Source: Fidelibacterota bacterium
GTDB lineage: Bacteria; Fidelibacterota; Marinisomatia; SCGC-AAA003-L08; JACNLC01
Reading direction: 5' to 3'
Assembly (NCBI GenBank): GCA_024277615.1
Contig: JAJRUW010000019.1
Coordinates: forward strand, 1-39,772
Length of the DNA: 39,772 bases
Part shown: positions 26,077 through 35,781 of the stretch, piece by piece
How the letters are laid out: each line of letters opens with the position of its first letter
How positions within the stretch are numbered: the first letter of the stretch is position 1
The notes under the pieces: generated by a model
What the model saw: the letters and a program-made list of their open reading frames with translations, nothing else
What the model was told of the DNA's origin: nothing
Databases searched by the model: none
Program-made: the position numbers and the translations under genes

Positions 26077-27249
26077 TCATGCCTGGGCGGGAGTTTCTGC
26101 ATTGAAGATGATCTCACCCTCTTTTTGCCCGACCGCAACCTGATTCACATCAGGATGCAGCAGCAGGTATTTGGATAAGCCGGATAGGATCTCCCGCTTA
26201 ATGATGCGCTGGATGGGCCTTGCCCCAAACTGCGGGTCGTAACCGTGATCAACGAGATAGGATTTTACAGCCGATGAAAAGCCTAGTTCAACAGACTGTT
26301 CTTTCAGTTTATCCTGAACTTCCTGCAGTCGAAGATCCACTATTTGTCGAATGACATCCCGATCGAGGTTCTGGAAAGTTATGATCTCATCGATGCGGTT
26401 GATGAACTCCGGGCGCATACTCCGGCGCAGTTCTTCACTGGTCAGGTTGGAGGTCATGATGATGATCGTATTCTTGAAATTGACAGTGCGGCCTTTGGTG
26501 TCTGTGAGGCGTCCGTCGTCCAGTATCTGCAGCAGGACATTCAACACAGTTGGATGTGCTTTTTCAATCTCATCAAAGAGAATGACTGCATAGGGTCGCC
26601 GCCGTATGCGCTCGGTGAGCTGACCGCCTTCGTCGTAGCCCACATATCCGGGGGGACTCCCGATAAGTTTCGCCACCGAGTGCCGCTCGGAGAACTCGCT
26701 CATGTCCAGGCGGACCAATGCCCGTTCGTCATCAAAAAGAGTCTCTGCCAGAGTCTTGGCCAGTTCGGTCTTCCCCACTCCGGTATTGCCCATGAACAGG
26801 AATGACCCCGTCGGCCGATCCTGATCGGTAACGCCCATCTTCGACATCCGGATTACATCGGCAACAAAGCGTATCGCTTCATCCTGACCTTTCACCCTGC
26901 GGTGAAGAGCATCTTCAAGAGTCAGCAGTTTTTCCTTCTCCCCTGATAGCATTTTTTGAACCGGAATTCCGGTCCATTTGGAAACGATATCCGCAATATC
27001 CTCCGTATCCACTTCCAGTTTGACAAAGCGGTTATCAGCCAGTTTTTCTTCCATTACTTTCAGTTCTTTCTCCGCCTCTGGAATGTCGTTATACCTGATC
27101 TTGGCAGTGGTTTGATAATCGCCTTCCCGCTGGGCACGATCGGCTCGCGTATTCAAGTCGTCAATCTTCTCTTTTATACTGTTGACGTCTGCGACTTTCT
27201 TTTTTTCATTTTCCCAAATACTTATCAAATCAGCCAACTTGGCCTTCAA
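26077..27249 (-). CDS. clpB: ClpB disaggregase, C-terminal part (second M-domain half, NBD2, C domain)
   Basis: 390 residues in the same frame as the upstream part, beginning just after its TAG stop. A TTG at 27249 could restart translation but no good ribosome site is visible. Content: the rest of the M-domain coiled coil (IWENEKKKVADVNSIKEKI), the linker WTGIPVQKM, second Walker A GNTGVGKTE, SPPGYVGYDEGGQLTE pore loop, Walker B ILFDEIEKAH, sensor ITFQNL, and the C domain YDPQFGARPIQRIIK. All NBD2 catalytic motifs are intact. Whether it is made depends on suppression of the TAG, re-initiation, or a sequencing error. Confidence 0.85.
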   Translation of the reverse strand: MKAKLADLISIWENEKKKVADVNSIKEKIDDLNTRADRAQREGDYQTTAKIRYNDIPEAEKELKVMEEKLADNRFVKLEVDTEDIADIVSKWTGIPVQKMLSGEKEKLLTLEDALHRRVKGQDEAIRFVADVIRMSKMGVTDQDRPTGSFLFMGNTGVGKTELAKTLAETLFDDERALVRLDMSEFSERHSVAKLIGSPPGYVGYDEGGQLTERIRRRPYAVILFDEIEKAHPTVLNVLLQILDDGRLTDTKGRTVNFKNTIIIMTSNLTSEELRRSMRPEFINRIDEIITFQNLDRDVIRQIVDLRLQEVQDKLKEQSVELGFSSAVKSYLVDHGYDPQFGARPIQRIIKREILSGLSKYLLLHPDVNQVAVGQKEGEIIFNAETPAQA

Positions 27250-27258
27250 AGCTTTTAT

Positions 27259-28173
27259 CTATGATTTTACGGCAACGAGACGTTCTTTCGAACGGGCATC
27301 CTTTTCTTTTTTGAGGGCTTCCCGCTCAACTTCAAGCTGCATCAGTTTCCGTCTGGCATCGTCTATTGCCACAGGTGCCGAATTGATCTCCATGCGGATC
27401 TTGGCCGCGGCTTCATCTACCAGGTCCACGGCTTTATCGGGCAGGAAGCGGTCCGTGATGTAGCGGTCTGACAGTGTGGCGGCGGCGATGAGGGCTGCAT
27501 CCCGGATGCGCAGACCATGGTGCAGTTCATATTTATCCTTGATCCCCCGGAGAATCGTGATTGTATCCTCCACATTGGGTTCGGAAATATAGACTTGTTG
27601 GAAGCGGCGCTCCAGGGCGGCATCTTTTTCTATATATTTTTGGTATTCCTTTAGAGTGGTTGCGCCGATAATCTTCATCCTGCCACGGGCCAGTTCCGGT
27701 TTGATCATGTTGGACACATCCATCTGACCTTCCACCGCCCCGGCGCCGACAATAGTGTGCAGTTCATCGATAAAAACCATGATCTCCCCGTCACTATCGA
27801 CAACCTGTTTAATGAAATTTTTCAGACGCTCCTCAAACTGTCCCCGGTACATGGCTCCGGCGATCATTGCACTCAGATCGAGAGTCACCAGTTTTTTATT
27901 TTTCAAATTTTCCGGAACATCACCTTCGATAATGCGCTTGGCCAATCCTTCGACTACAGTGGTCTTACCCGTACCGGGTTCACCAATCAGTACAGGATTA
28001 TTTTTCGTGCGCCTTGAAAGGATCTGGACGATGCGCCGGATCTCATCCTCTCTGCCAATAACAGGGTCGATCTTGCCTTCATTGGCCAGCGCAGTTAGAT
28101 CAATGCCGTATTTTTCCACGGGATTCACACCCTGTTCGGGATTGAACTGCTGAACATTTTGATTTTGATTCAT
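27259..28173 (-). CDS. clpB: ClpB disaggregase, N-terminal part (NBD1), ends at an in-frame TAG
   Basis: 304 residues, from an ATG preceded by AGGAGGT. NBD1 motifs are complete: [10 protein letters not shown], Walker [10 protein letters not shown] (64-72), pore loop [12 protein letters not shown], Walker [26 protein letters not shown]-type sensor, and the M-domain start ERVERE-like coiled coil. Translation stops at TAG (27259-27261) within the M-domain, after ERLVAVKS, where ClpB normally has a Glu. The frame resumes in phase (IKALKAKL). The usual N-terminal Clp_N domain (~150 residues) is absent and the strong ribosome site shows this is the real start. Intact length would be 698 residues, like short-form ClpB. 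Confidence 0.88.
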   Translation of the reverse strand: MNQNQNVQQFNPEQGVNPVEKYGIDLTALANEGKIDPVIGREDEIRRIVQILSRRTKNNPVLIGEPGTGKTTVVEGLAKRIIEGDVPENLKNKKLVTLDLSAMIAGAMYRGQFEERLKNFIKQVVDSDGEIMVFIDELHTIVGAGAVEGQMDVSNMIKPELARGRMKIIGATTLKEYQKYIEKDAALERRFQQVYISEPNVEDTITILRGIKDKYELHHGLRIRDAALIAAATLSDRYITDRFLPDKAVDLVDEAAAKIRMEINSAPVAIDDARRKLMQLEVEREALKKEKDARSKERLVAVKS

Positions 28174-28344
28174 AATTTTACCTCCTGATTGTTTCGGGTC
28201 GAGCTTTCAGGAAATGTGCCGGGAAATTGCTCTGCCACCGGGTCAACGGAAATAGACGATGTGGCACGGAGATATGACAGATTGTTTTACAAACGGGCGG
28301 CTTCAGACTTGAATAATAATTGAGTACACGAATGGGAAGAAAAA

Positions 28345-28379
28345 ATTCCGGGTCAGGGCACCTGGCGGTGACCCGGAAT
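28345..28379 (-). terminator. Intrinsic terminator after sppA
   Basis: ATTCCGGGTC (28345-28354) and GACCCGGAAT (28370-28379) are perfect 10-base complements with a 15-base loop. On the minus strand the stem is followed by TTTTTT. It lies 14 bases past the sppA stop, a clear intrinsic terminator. Confidence 0.85.
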
Positions 28380-28393
28380 CAGATCTTATCAGT

Positions 28394-30829
28394 TCATTTC
28401 ACCTTAATGGCAAATGGCATCAGCAACTGGATTTCATCATTCTCAATAACGGGAATGATTTGCAGGATTTCCAGTTGGTCCATGATCTCGTCGGGGATAT
28501 AGGCCGAAATCCGTGTATTGCCGGACATACTTTTAAGGAATGAGTATCGCGGCCTGGTTTTCGGGTATTCTATGATCCTGACTTCCTGATCAGCGGAAAT
28601 TCCCGCCTCCTGCTTTGCCAGTTCGATGGCTTTGGACAGGCCGCCAACCTCATCGATGAGTTTTCTGTCTTTTGCCTGCGTTCCGGACCAGATACGGCCC
28701 AGTGCGATGGGGTCCAGATCATCAACTTCCAAACCTTCACGGCCGGCAGCAACTTTTTCCTTGAACATCTCGTATGTATCCACGATAGCGGCACGCAGAA
28801 TAGCCTTTTCCTCAGCACTCCAAAGTTTATTGGCGGAATAGAAATCTGAATGCTTGCCATATTTGATTTTATCGGAGGTAATACCCAGTTTTTTAAGCAG
28901 ACCGGAATAATTAATACGACCGCTCAGCACACCGATAGAGCCGGTGATGGTCGTGGGATAGGCCACGATTTTATCAGATTGACAGGCGATCCAGTAGCCG
29001 CCGGAACCCGCAACATCAGACATGGAAGCGATGAGCGGTTTTACATTTGCCGAATCCAGATCAGTGGTATTGTTCACCTCCCTTAAAATCATATCGGATG
29101 CCAGAGCCGAACCACCGCCACTGTCAATTCGGAAAACCACCGCATCCACATCTTTGTTCTCCCGGGCATCTTTCAGAGCCTGAGTGATGGTCTCGTCTCC
29201 CATCTGCGTGGATCCGCCGGGTCCGGGATTGCTTTCACCGGATACAATTCCGCCCACGGCATATACGATGGCAATAGTGGGGATTTCTTCGGTTTTCCAC
29301 TCGTTAACATACTTTTCTTTGGAGTCGATCCCGCTCCATTCCTCGGTCTTGACATCCCGGCCATCAAATTTTTCGATATAACTTTCAAACTCATCGGGAA
29401 ATTTAGTGCCGGTGATCAGTCCGGCCTCAATAGCAGCTGCCGGAAGGTAGGGCCCGTTGTCGATAACCTGGTTCGTTTTTTCAACACTCCAGCCATGACC
29501 GGAGGCAATCCCGTTGACGAATTCTGCGTAGAGATCGTCAAAAACTTCACCATAATTTTCCCGCATCTCCGGTGACATCTCCTTACGTAAAAAGGGGTCC
29601 GGTGCAGTTTTATAGGGGCTGATCTGTTCAAATTCACCCACAATGTCCAGTTTATCCATGAGACCTTTATAAAAATTTAATTCCAGGTTTAGTCCCCGCA
29701 GGTCCACTTCCCCCAGCGGCGCAACATAGATCTCATCCGCCATCGAGAGCAGATAACAGCCAATGTTGTTGATGCCGTCTGCATAAACAATGATCTTTTT
29801 CCCGGCAGCCTTGAAACGCTCCAGGGCCTGGCGGACTTCATAAAGTTTACCCAGTCCGCCGCTCAGATAATCATAATCGATAATCAGACCATCCACCTTT
29901 TCATCTGCAGTCAGTTCATCAAGTTTTTCAACCCAGGTCCGCAGCTGAGTTCCGTGAACCGTTTTCTTCAAAGGGTTCAAATTGAAATTGAAGAGGGGAC
30001 TTTCAGGTTTTTCTTCAATCATCGTACTGTTCATCTTCATCCGCACATAATGGAGTGCCTTTTTATCCTTTGTTTTCAGGATGCTTTTAAGTATCTGTGA
30101 ATGTGTATAAAAACCGTACTCCGTACTCTGCACTTTGGCGATGGAACTACCGCCGATATTGAAACCACCGAGGCTGAAATCGAAACCGAGATTCAAGGAA
30201 ATATCTTCTCCGTTTTCACCGGACATGACAGAAAAGAAAATCCCGTCAACAGGTTGGAGCTCGATAAAACCCGACAGCGTTGAGTTTGCTTTATAGGAAT
30301 CGTAATCGGTTATTGTGGCCCAGTCTGTTGTAGTCACATCCGCTCCCAGAGTCAGACGATACCCGAAAGGTCTGATGGCAAGGCCTATCCTGGAAGCAGT
30401 TAAATTCAGTTTTGTATCAAAATCACCCGTAATGCCCAAAGAACCAAATGATACAGGTCGGTACAGAAAACCCAGTGTGTGGACCTTGTGACTGTCCCAG
30501 CGATAGCCGAAGTTCAGGCCGCCGCCCAGATCGCCGCCGAGAGCCAGGTTATATGAGAGATGGTTTGTGCCGTAAAGTGTGTAGCCAAAGCCATCGACTC
30601 TGGTGCCGGCAAAATAAACAGGGTCTTCATTTTCGTTTTTCGGTACCCTCACTTGAAACGCCGATTGTTCCCCTCTGTTGACTCCCAGTCCGGCCGGGTT
30701 TAAAGCCAGAGCATCAACGTTATCTGAGGTTGCTACGGATAGCCCGTTCCAGAAAAGCTGACCGGACAGCAATTCAACGGTTGTCAGGATAAGTCCTGCC
30801 GTCAATAGGATAGATTTGTAAAACTTCAT
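28394..30829 (-). CDS. sppA: SppA-family (S49) protease with a beta-barrel-like N-terminal domain
   Basis: 811 residues from the ATG at 30829, chosen because AGGAAA precedes it and a signal peptide (MKFYKSILLTAGLILTTVEL) follows. An upstream in-frame start at 30886 would bury this signal. Residues 25-250 are strand-rich and begin like PorV/FadL-type barrels (DALALNPAGLGV). Residues 290-790 are a duplicated S49 region: Lys407 (SPYKTAPDP) and Ser609 (SDVAGSGGYWIA), 202 apart, match the Lys209/Ser409 catalytic dyad of E. coli SppA. The family digests cleaved signal peptides at the membrane. The usual N-terminal membrane anchor is replaced by the barrel-like region, so location may differ. Confidence 0.88.
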   Translation of the reverse strand: MKFYKSILLTAGLILTTVELLSGQLFWNGLSVATSDNVDALALNPAGLGVNRGEQSAFQVRVPKNENEDPVYFAGTRVDGFGYTLYGTNHLSYNLALGGDLGGGLNFGYRWDSHKVHTLGFLYRPVSFGSLGITGDFDTKLNLTASRIGLAIRPFGYRLTLGADVTTTDWATITDYDSYKANSTLSGFIELQPVDGIFFSVMSGENGEDISLNLGFDFSLGGFNIGGSSIAKVQSTEYGFYTHSQILKSILKTKDKKALHYVRMKMNSTMIEEKPESPLFNFNLNPLKKTVHGTQLRTWVEKLDELTADEKVDGLIIDYDYLSGGLGKLYEVRQALERFKAAGKKIIVYADGINNIGCYLLSMADEIYVAPLGEVDLRGLNLELNFYKGLMDKLDIVGEFEQISPYKTAPDPFLRKEMSPEMRENYGEVFDDLYAEFVNGIASGHGWSVEKTNQVIDNGPYLPAAAIEAGLITGTKFPDEFESYIEKFDGRDVKTEEWSGIDSKEKYVNEWKTEEIPTIAIVYAVGGIVSGESNPGPGGSTQMGDETITQALKDARENKDVDAVVFRIDSGGGSALASDMILREVNNTTDLDSANVKPLIASMSDVAGSGGYWIACQSDKIVAYPTTITGSIGVLSGRINYSGLLKKLGITSDKIKYGKHSDFYSANKLWSAEEKAILRAAIVDTYEMFKEKVAAGREGLEVDDLDPIALGRIWSGTQAKDRKLIDEVGGLSKAIELAKQEAGISADQEVRIIEYPKTRPRYSFLKSMSGNTRISAYIPDEIMDQLEILQIIPVIENDEIQLLMPFAIKVK

Positions 30830-31034
30830 TTTTTCCTTTCTCTTGGGATATATATTGTCGCCGAACTCCCTTACAGGCAGCAGCATGACCCACTCTTATT
30901 TAAGAATTTATGATTAATAAAACTGGAATAATTTACGATGATTCGGCAGCATACACATCAAAAAGAACGATAATCTTCCTGAAATTATTCAGTTCAGCTG
31001 TAAGTTTAGAAAAAAAACACAATGCTCGTTAGTT

Positions 31035-33425
31035 TCACAGTCCGTTCAATATTGCATCTACCAGATCGACGACATCCAGCACATTGATCGCTCCGTCAAT
31101 GTTGATATCTGCCGCCCAGGCTTGCTGTGGTGCAGGGCCCTGGTTTCCCAGAATGAAGTCGACAATGAGAACGACATCCAGCACATTCACAGACTGGTCC
31201 CCGTTTACGTCACCCAATTGAGGGGGAATCGTTGGAGTCAGAACAATATCCAACCGTACCTGTTCATTCAATAATTGAAATTGCGTCACTGCAAAGTTAA
31301 GATAATCGTCTGCGCCGGCTGTTATTGTATAATTTCCGTTGATCAGCGGCAGGCTGTAGCTGCCATCCTGGGCGGAACTGACCTCGTCGCTCCATCCCAG
31401 AGAATTATTTTCCCCGTACACCCAACTGTCCCCCACGGGCAATCCTGTAACAGCATCGGTCACAAAACCCCAAATTCCCGAATTCAGAGGGGCCAGTGTC
31501 AAATCAACCCGGATTGAGTCATCATTTACCGATACCGGGGCCGTTTCCAATTGAGTCCATCCCTCAAGGTTCGCACCCACCCAAAATGTCCCGTTTGAAA
31601 CCTCAAAACTATAATTCCCGGCACTATCCGTCACGGCCTCATACGAATACCAGGAGGACTCGTTTCCGGTAGTAACGGTAACCGGGACACCCGGGAGAGT
31701 AATCCCGGTGTTGATCTCATAAACGGTGCCGAAGATCGACCCTGCTATTACGAGCGGTTCCATGTAAACATCCTGTTCTACGAATCCTTCTGCAATATCA
31801 ATGGCGGGGAGGATCTGATTGTAGTAGCCGTCTCTGAAAAGGATCATAGCGTAGTTCCCGGGGGGAGTTGGGATCTCATAGTAACCACTGCTATCGGATA
31901 TTCCCCAAAAATGGAACTCTGTGGTTGTTTCTGACAAATGCACCTGTGCCCCGGACAGAGGATCGGTCGTTACCGTATCGAAGATATGCCCGGCCAGTCC
32001 ACCCGTAAAAGTCAATAAATGAAAATCAATATTCTCTTCGCCGGAAAGTACATTTTCATAATGTTCTTCGACATAGATCCCGGGGGGAAGTGTATATTCA
32101 TCAATATTTACCGTATATCCACCGCTTTGATCTGCTGCACCGGATACCGGAAGTGTGTATATGCCGCTGAGATCCGAAATGTTTGACATTGATCCCAGAG
32201 CGCTCACTGCAACCAGTGTGACATTCTGGTTCAGGGGTATATCATCCAGAAATATCATTCCGCTGATCTGGCTGTCTGTTGAATAAATTTGAAATTGCCG
32301 GAGTACCGTATCTCCCGGCGTAATTGAAAATATCCCGGCATCAGGCGGTTCCAGATATGCCTGCCCCAGATAATCATCATTGATCCTCACCAGCCAGTTT
32401 CCGGTATAAAGTCCCATCGTATAAGCGCCGTCTGCATCCGTTGTGACCATAGCAGCCGGAAAGGGGTTTTGAGAATCCACAGCAAATGCATGGATCTCAA
32501 TCCCTTCAACCGGTTGGTCATCCTGATCTATAAGGCTGCCTGTCACTGCACCCACGACCTCCTGCAGTGTAATATCGTACCCGCTAAGATGCCCATCCAC
32601 CATGAGGTTGTAACTGACATCAGAGATCCACATCCCATCCATGATATCGAAATAATCAATCATTGCGACGAAATAATTACCGGACTCCGGCACTGCAACC
32701 TGGTACGCTCCCGTCTCATCGGTTACGGTCATCCAGGGTTCCTGTGATGTGCCCTCAAGCGGCATGGCCATTATGATCAAATTTCCAAATGCAGGTATCA
32801 CCTGACCCGATACGGAATAATCAGAATTGAGAGGTTCTATCCATGCAAAAGCCGTAGCAGTACCGCCGTTGTCCACGGCAATGAAAAAGACACCCAGATC
32901 TCCAACCATGAAAACCCCCTCGCTCCCTGACAATGTCTCCTCATAGATCCCAGGGGCGGGATTCTCGTCCGTTTCATCATTATCGACCAGATGATGGGGT
33001 TCCTGAATATCCAGGTCCTGGTTCTGGTCCCAAACTGCATCACCATTCAAATCAATCCACATATTCACATCTGCTTCACCCACCCCGTCAGAGAAGACGA
33101 CGGTTATCTGCATGGGGCTGCCCTGAGTCAGAACAGTTGAATCGCTGCCGTTAATAAAGATCTGCAACGGGTCCCTGGAGCGAATGAGCTGTGCAACCTG
33201 ACTGGCTCTGACCGGTGAGTAGGGCTGCCTCCCAGGTGAAATGGAAAATGGATTCGGTATTGTTTGAAAAGTGGGGTTTAGAGAGGTGGATTGAAATTGT
33301 GCCGGTCCGGGATGTTCGGAGATTAGTGAAAAAAAATCTGGTTCATCGGGTAGGTAATTATTTCCTGTGAGTCCAATGGGAATGAAAAGGACAACGATGG
33401 TTGAGATAAAAACGATTATTTTCAT
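31035..33425 (-). CDS. Large exported protein with carboxypeptidase-regulatory/CnaB-like repeats and C-terminal dockerin
   Basis: 796 residues with a signal peptide (MKIIVFISTIVVLFIPIGLTG). A unique region to about 210 is followed by about six beta-sandwich repeats. These recur as GSVxDxxTGxPLxGVxV, DSxGNYxFxVxNGxFxVGA and DGxYTMGLYTGNWL, the pattern of carboxypeptidase-regulatory-like/CnaB-like domains. The last 60 residues are two dockerin-type calcium motifs (GDVNGDQSVN and DINIDGAIN). AAGGAGG precedes the ATG. The protein is probably displayed or secreted, and its ligand is unknown. No catalytic domain is seen. Confidence 0.82.
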   Translation of the reverse strand: MKIIVFISTIVVLFIPIGLTGNNYLPDEPDFFSLISEHPGPAQFQSTSLNPTFQTIPNPFSISPGRQPYSPVRASQVAQLIRSRDPLQIFINGSDSTVLTQGSPMQITVVFSDGVGEADVNMWIDLNGDAVWDQNQDLDIQEPHHLVDNDETDENPAPGIYEETLSGSEGVFMVGDLGVFFIAVDNGGTATAFAWIEPLNSDYSVSGQVIPAFGNLIIMAMPLEGTSQEPWMTVTDETGAYQVAVPESGNYFVAMIDYFDIMDGMWISDVSYNLMVDGHLSGYDITLQEVVGAVTGSLIDQDDQPVEGIEIHAFAVDSQNPFPAAMVTTDADGAYTMGLYTGNWLVRINDDYLGQAYLEPPDAGIFSITPGDTVLRQFQIYSTDSQISGMIFLDDIPLNQNVTLVAVSALGSMSNISDLSGIYTLPVSGAADQSGGYTVNIDEYTLPPGIYVEEHYENVLSGEENIDFHLLTFTGGLAGHIFDTVTTDPLSGAQVHLSETTTEFHFWGISDSSGYYEIPTPPGNYAMILFRDGYYNQILPAIDIAEGFVEQDVYMEPLVIAGSIFGTVYEINTGITLPGVPVTVTTGNESSWYSYEAVTDSAGNYSFEVSNGTFWVGANLEGWTQLETAPVSVNDDSIRVDLTLAPLNSGIWGFVTDAVTGLPVGDSWVYGENNSLGWSDEVSSAQDGSYSLPLINGNYTITAGADDYLNFAVTQFQLLNEQVRLDIVLTPTIPPQLGDVNGDQSVNVLDVVLIVDFILGNQGPAPQQAWAADINIDGAINVLDVVDLVDAILNGL

Positions 33426-33708
33426 ACAGGCCTCCTTTGAGGGTCGAATCTATCGTATAATGTGCCTAAATATTAATTGAGAAGACCGGTATCAGTCAAG
33501 GATGGACTTTACCGCCATATTTTTACCTGCAAGTCAAAACGATAATTTGTTAATACTGAAGACAACCTGGTCTTCCTTTGGGGCGTCAGGCCAAATGATA
33601 AATCTTAATTCTGTGTAAGTATTCAGGAACTTTAATAACTTTGCCGGTTTTCTGGAATTCATTTGCATACGGGTTATTTATAAGGTACCGGGAATATATT
33701 GAAATAGG

Positions 33709-34131
33709 ATGCACGAACGACGCAAACATAAAAGAGCTGTCTGGATTGAACGCAGAGGTGAACAGAATGCAGAATCAAATAGTTCACAGGCTGAAATCTC
33801 AAGAGACCTTCAGGAGCGAAACCGGCACCTGAAATATCTGATGTTCTGGATTCTAGTCAGCCTGATAATGTTCCTGAATATGGCGGATTATTATCTCACT
33901 TATATCGGCGTAAATCTCGGAGCGAAAGAATTGAACCCCATCATGGATTTTCTCATTGGCAAAGGCTGGGAGTATGTGGCGCTGTTTAAGTTGAGCATCA
34001 TGGTCATTTCTCTTCTGGCATTATGGCGACTCTATCGCTACACTATCGCACTGTGGGTTGCAAGTTTCATTACGATATTTTATACGGCCCTGCTGATCTA
34101 CCATTATTTTAATTTGGGGACAACACTTTAG
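33709..34131 (+). CDS. Small membrane protein, DUF5658-like
   Basis: 140 residues. The first ~40 are basic and polar (MHERRKHKRAVWIERRGEQN), followed by three hydrophobic segments (about 44-66, 85-110, 115-138) with a short loop ADYYLTYIGVNLGAKELNP. The AD-x-x-LT-x-x-G-x-x-x-GAxExNP pattern is that of DUF5658 membrane proteins, whose function is unknown. The ribosome site is weak, so the start is uncertain. It is convergent with the GDPD gene, with stops 10 bases apart and a hairpin GCTTAG/CTAAGC (34140-34157) at the junction. Confidence 0.7.
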   Translation: MHERRKHKRAVWIERRGEQNAESNSSQAEISRDLQERNRHLKYLMFWILVSLIMFLNMADYYLTYIGVNLGAKELNPIMDFLIGKGWEYVALFKLSIMVISLLALWRLYRYTIALWVASFITIFYTALLIYHYFNLGTTL

Positions 34132-34141
34132 CAGTCCCTGC

Positions 34142-34870
34142 TTAGACCCACCTAAGCCTGCTCCTGACCGAATTGGTTATTCTGAAAACCCTGTCGGGGT
34201 AATCTGTAAATAAACCGTCCACTCCCATTGCCTGCAGGCGCAGTATCTCTGTCGGTGCATTGACAGTAAAAACATAGAGCCGCTTCCCCCGGGCGTGCGC
34301 GTAAGCAATGAGTTCGGATGATGCAAGTTCAGCAGAAACATGCAGAGAGAAATAGGTTGAAAGCGCAGTTTTAATTTTTTGCAACGCTGGCGCAGATGCT
34401 ACAAGACAACCGGTTTTGATATCAGGTTTTAATTCTTGAAAGCGGGTCAACTCGGCCTGATTGAAAGATGAAACCAGAATATGATCCTGATTCCAGCCTC
34501 TGGATAATTTATCCGTAATCAGGCGGGCAACCGGTTCCGCTGTACCGACTCCTTTCAATTCAATATTGACGCCTGCGCGGTGGTTCAGTGTCTGAAAAAT
34601 TTCCCACAGAGTTGGGATTTTTTCTCTCTCCCCGGCGTCGAGAGTACGCAGATCAGCAAATTTATAATCGTGTATAGAGCCGGAGCCGTTGGTTCTGCGT
34701 TCAAGTCTTTCATCGTGAATAACCACAAGTTCGCCATCTACCATGTGGACATCTATCTCCACGCAATGCGCGCCAAGTTCGAGAGCTTTGCGGATTGAGG
34801 CAAGCGTATTTTCCGGGGCATGACCTCCTGCTCCCCGATGCCCGATACATAACAACGGACCAAACGACAT
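34142..34870 (-). CDS. Glycerophosphodiester phosphodiesterase
   Basis: 242 residues of the GDPD TIM-barrel family: GHRGAGGHAPENT (His11, Arg12, Glu20), VEIDVHMVDGELVVIHD (Glu38, Asp40, His52) and RTNGSGSI, plus later KGVGT. It cleaves glycerophosphodiesters to glycerol 3-phosphate and an alcohol. It lacks an obvious signal peptide, so it is probably cytoplasmic like UgpQ. The start is the ATG at 34870; no strong ribosome site is seen. It is separated from the IS element by 543 bp. Confidence 0.9.
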   Translation of the reverse strand: MSFGPLLCIGHRGAGGHAPENTLASIRKALELGAHCVEIDVHMVDGELVVIHDERLERRTNGSGSIHDYKFADLRTLDAGEREKIPTLWEIFQTLNHRAGVNIELKGVGTAEPVARLITDKLSRGWNQDHILVSSFNQAELTRFQELKPDIKTGCLVASAPALQKIKTALSTYFSLHVSAELASSELIAYAHARGKRLYVFTVNAPTEILRLQAMGVDGLFTDYPDRVFRITNSVRSRLRWV

Positions 34871-35413
34871 TGATCAAACTTTCCGGAATTGCCCGTGTAA
34901 TTCAATAAAATGCAGGGCCGGTGAGAGAGTGTGATGTGTAAAAGATTGAAAATAACCCGAATCTGTAATTACTGTCATGGTATAATTTAACTACATTGGG
35001 AGATAATTATTTTAAGATAAATTCCCTGGCGGCATCGAAACAAGTTAAGCCGGGACCGTATTCACGGGTTGCTCGTACCGGATGGTCAACTCCTGCAGGA
35101 TTGTCAGGCATGGAATTAGACTGCCCTAATCAGCTTTTCTTCTGTATGTCTTCATAGTGATTCCTTTCAGAATTTACTTTAAGGAAGACACTTGGGTAGC
35201 CAACGGGATCTGGTGTAAATTTCATCCTTTAAACAGCGCCCCGGCGTTGTTTCTCAACCTGTCCCTGCCGTGTCCTTCCAAAACGCCGACAGGGGCAGGC
35301 CATTTCACTGTACACAGCGTCACGATCACCTCATGACGCTCGTATCAGATATCTTTATATTATCGGTACCCCCTGATCACATAGGCTTGAGCGGTTGAAC
35401 TTAAAAAACCGGT
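34871..35413. other. 543-bp intergenic region with interleaved stems
   Basis: I see no protein gene. Two sets of complementary arms interleave: CGGCGTT (35242-35248) with AACGCCG (35282-35288), perfect; and CCTGTCCCTGCC (35258-35269) with GACAGGGGCAGG (35288-35299), one mismatch and one G-U in RNA form. Order A-B-A'-B' allows a pseudoknot or two alternative folds. A further hairpin, AGCGTCA (35316-35322) with TGACGCT (35334-35340), is perfect. It could be a small RNA or a structured leader, but no promoter or transcript is shown. Confidence 0.4.
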
Positions 35414-35457
35414 TGATGTTGCCCTAAACTACAGGACACCTCGATTAGTCATAAATT

Positions 35458-35781
35458 ATGATAATGGAGGTGAGAGAGAAACAGCAACGCAGTGGATTAA
35501 CCCGTGATTTCAAAGTTGAGTCAGTGGCATATTTGCTAAACAGCGGTAAACCCGCAACGGAGATTGCCAGGGACCTTGGCATTCGGGTAGAACTCCTGTA
35601 TCGTTGGAAGCAGGAATATCTGAACAATAAACAGGATTCATTCCCGGGAGCAGGCCACATGAAGGATCCTGAAGAGGAAAGGCTGCGTAATCTTGAAAGG
35701 GAGCTTCAGGATGTAAAGATGGAGCGTGATATATTAAAAAAGCGCTGGCCATTTTCTCAAAGGCACCGGGATGAAGTATAG
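35458..35781 (+). CDS. IS3-family OrfA (HTH transposase subunit)
   Basis: 107 residues: a helix-turn-helix (KPATEIARDLGIRVELLYRWKQE, in parts) at about 25-50 and a coiled-coil tail ending ERDILKK. After the A-rich run AAAAAAG (about 35734-35741), the present frame reads RWPFSQRHRDEV and stops. The -1 frame reads ALAIFSKAPG then stops, which is the normal OrfA ending of IS3 elements. That indicates either a base gained in the A-run or use of the slippery run. Confidence 0.75.
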   Translation: MIMEVREKQQRSGLTRDFKVESVAYLLNSGKPATEIARDLGIRVELLYRWKQEYLNNKQDSFPGAGHMKDPEEERLRNLERELQDVKMERDILKKRWPFSQRHRDEV

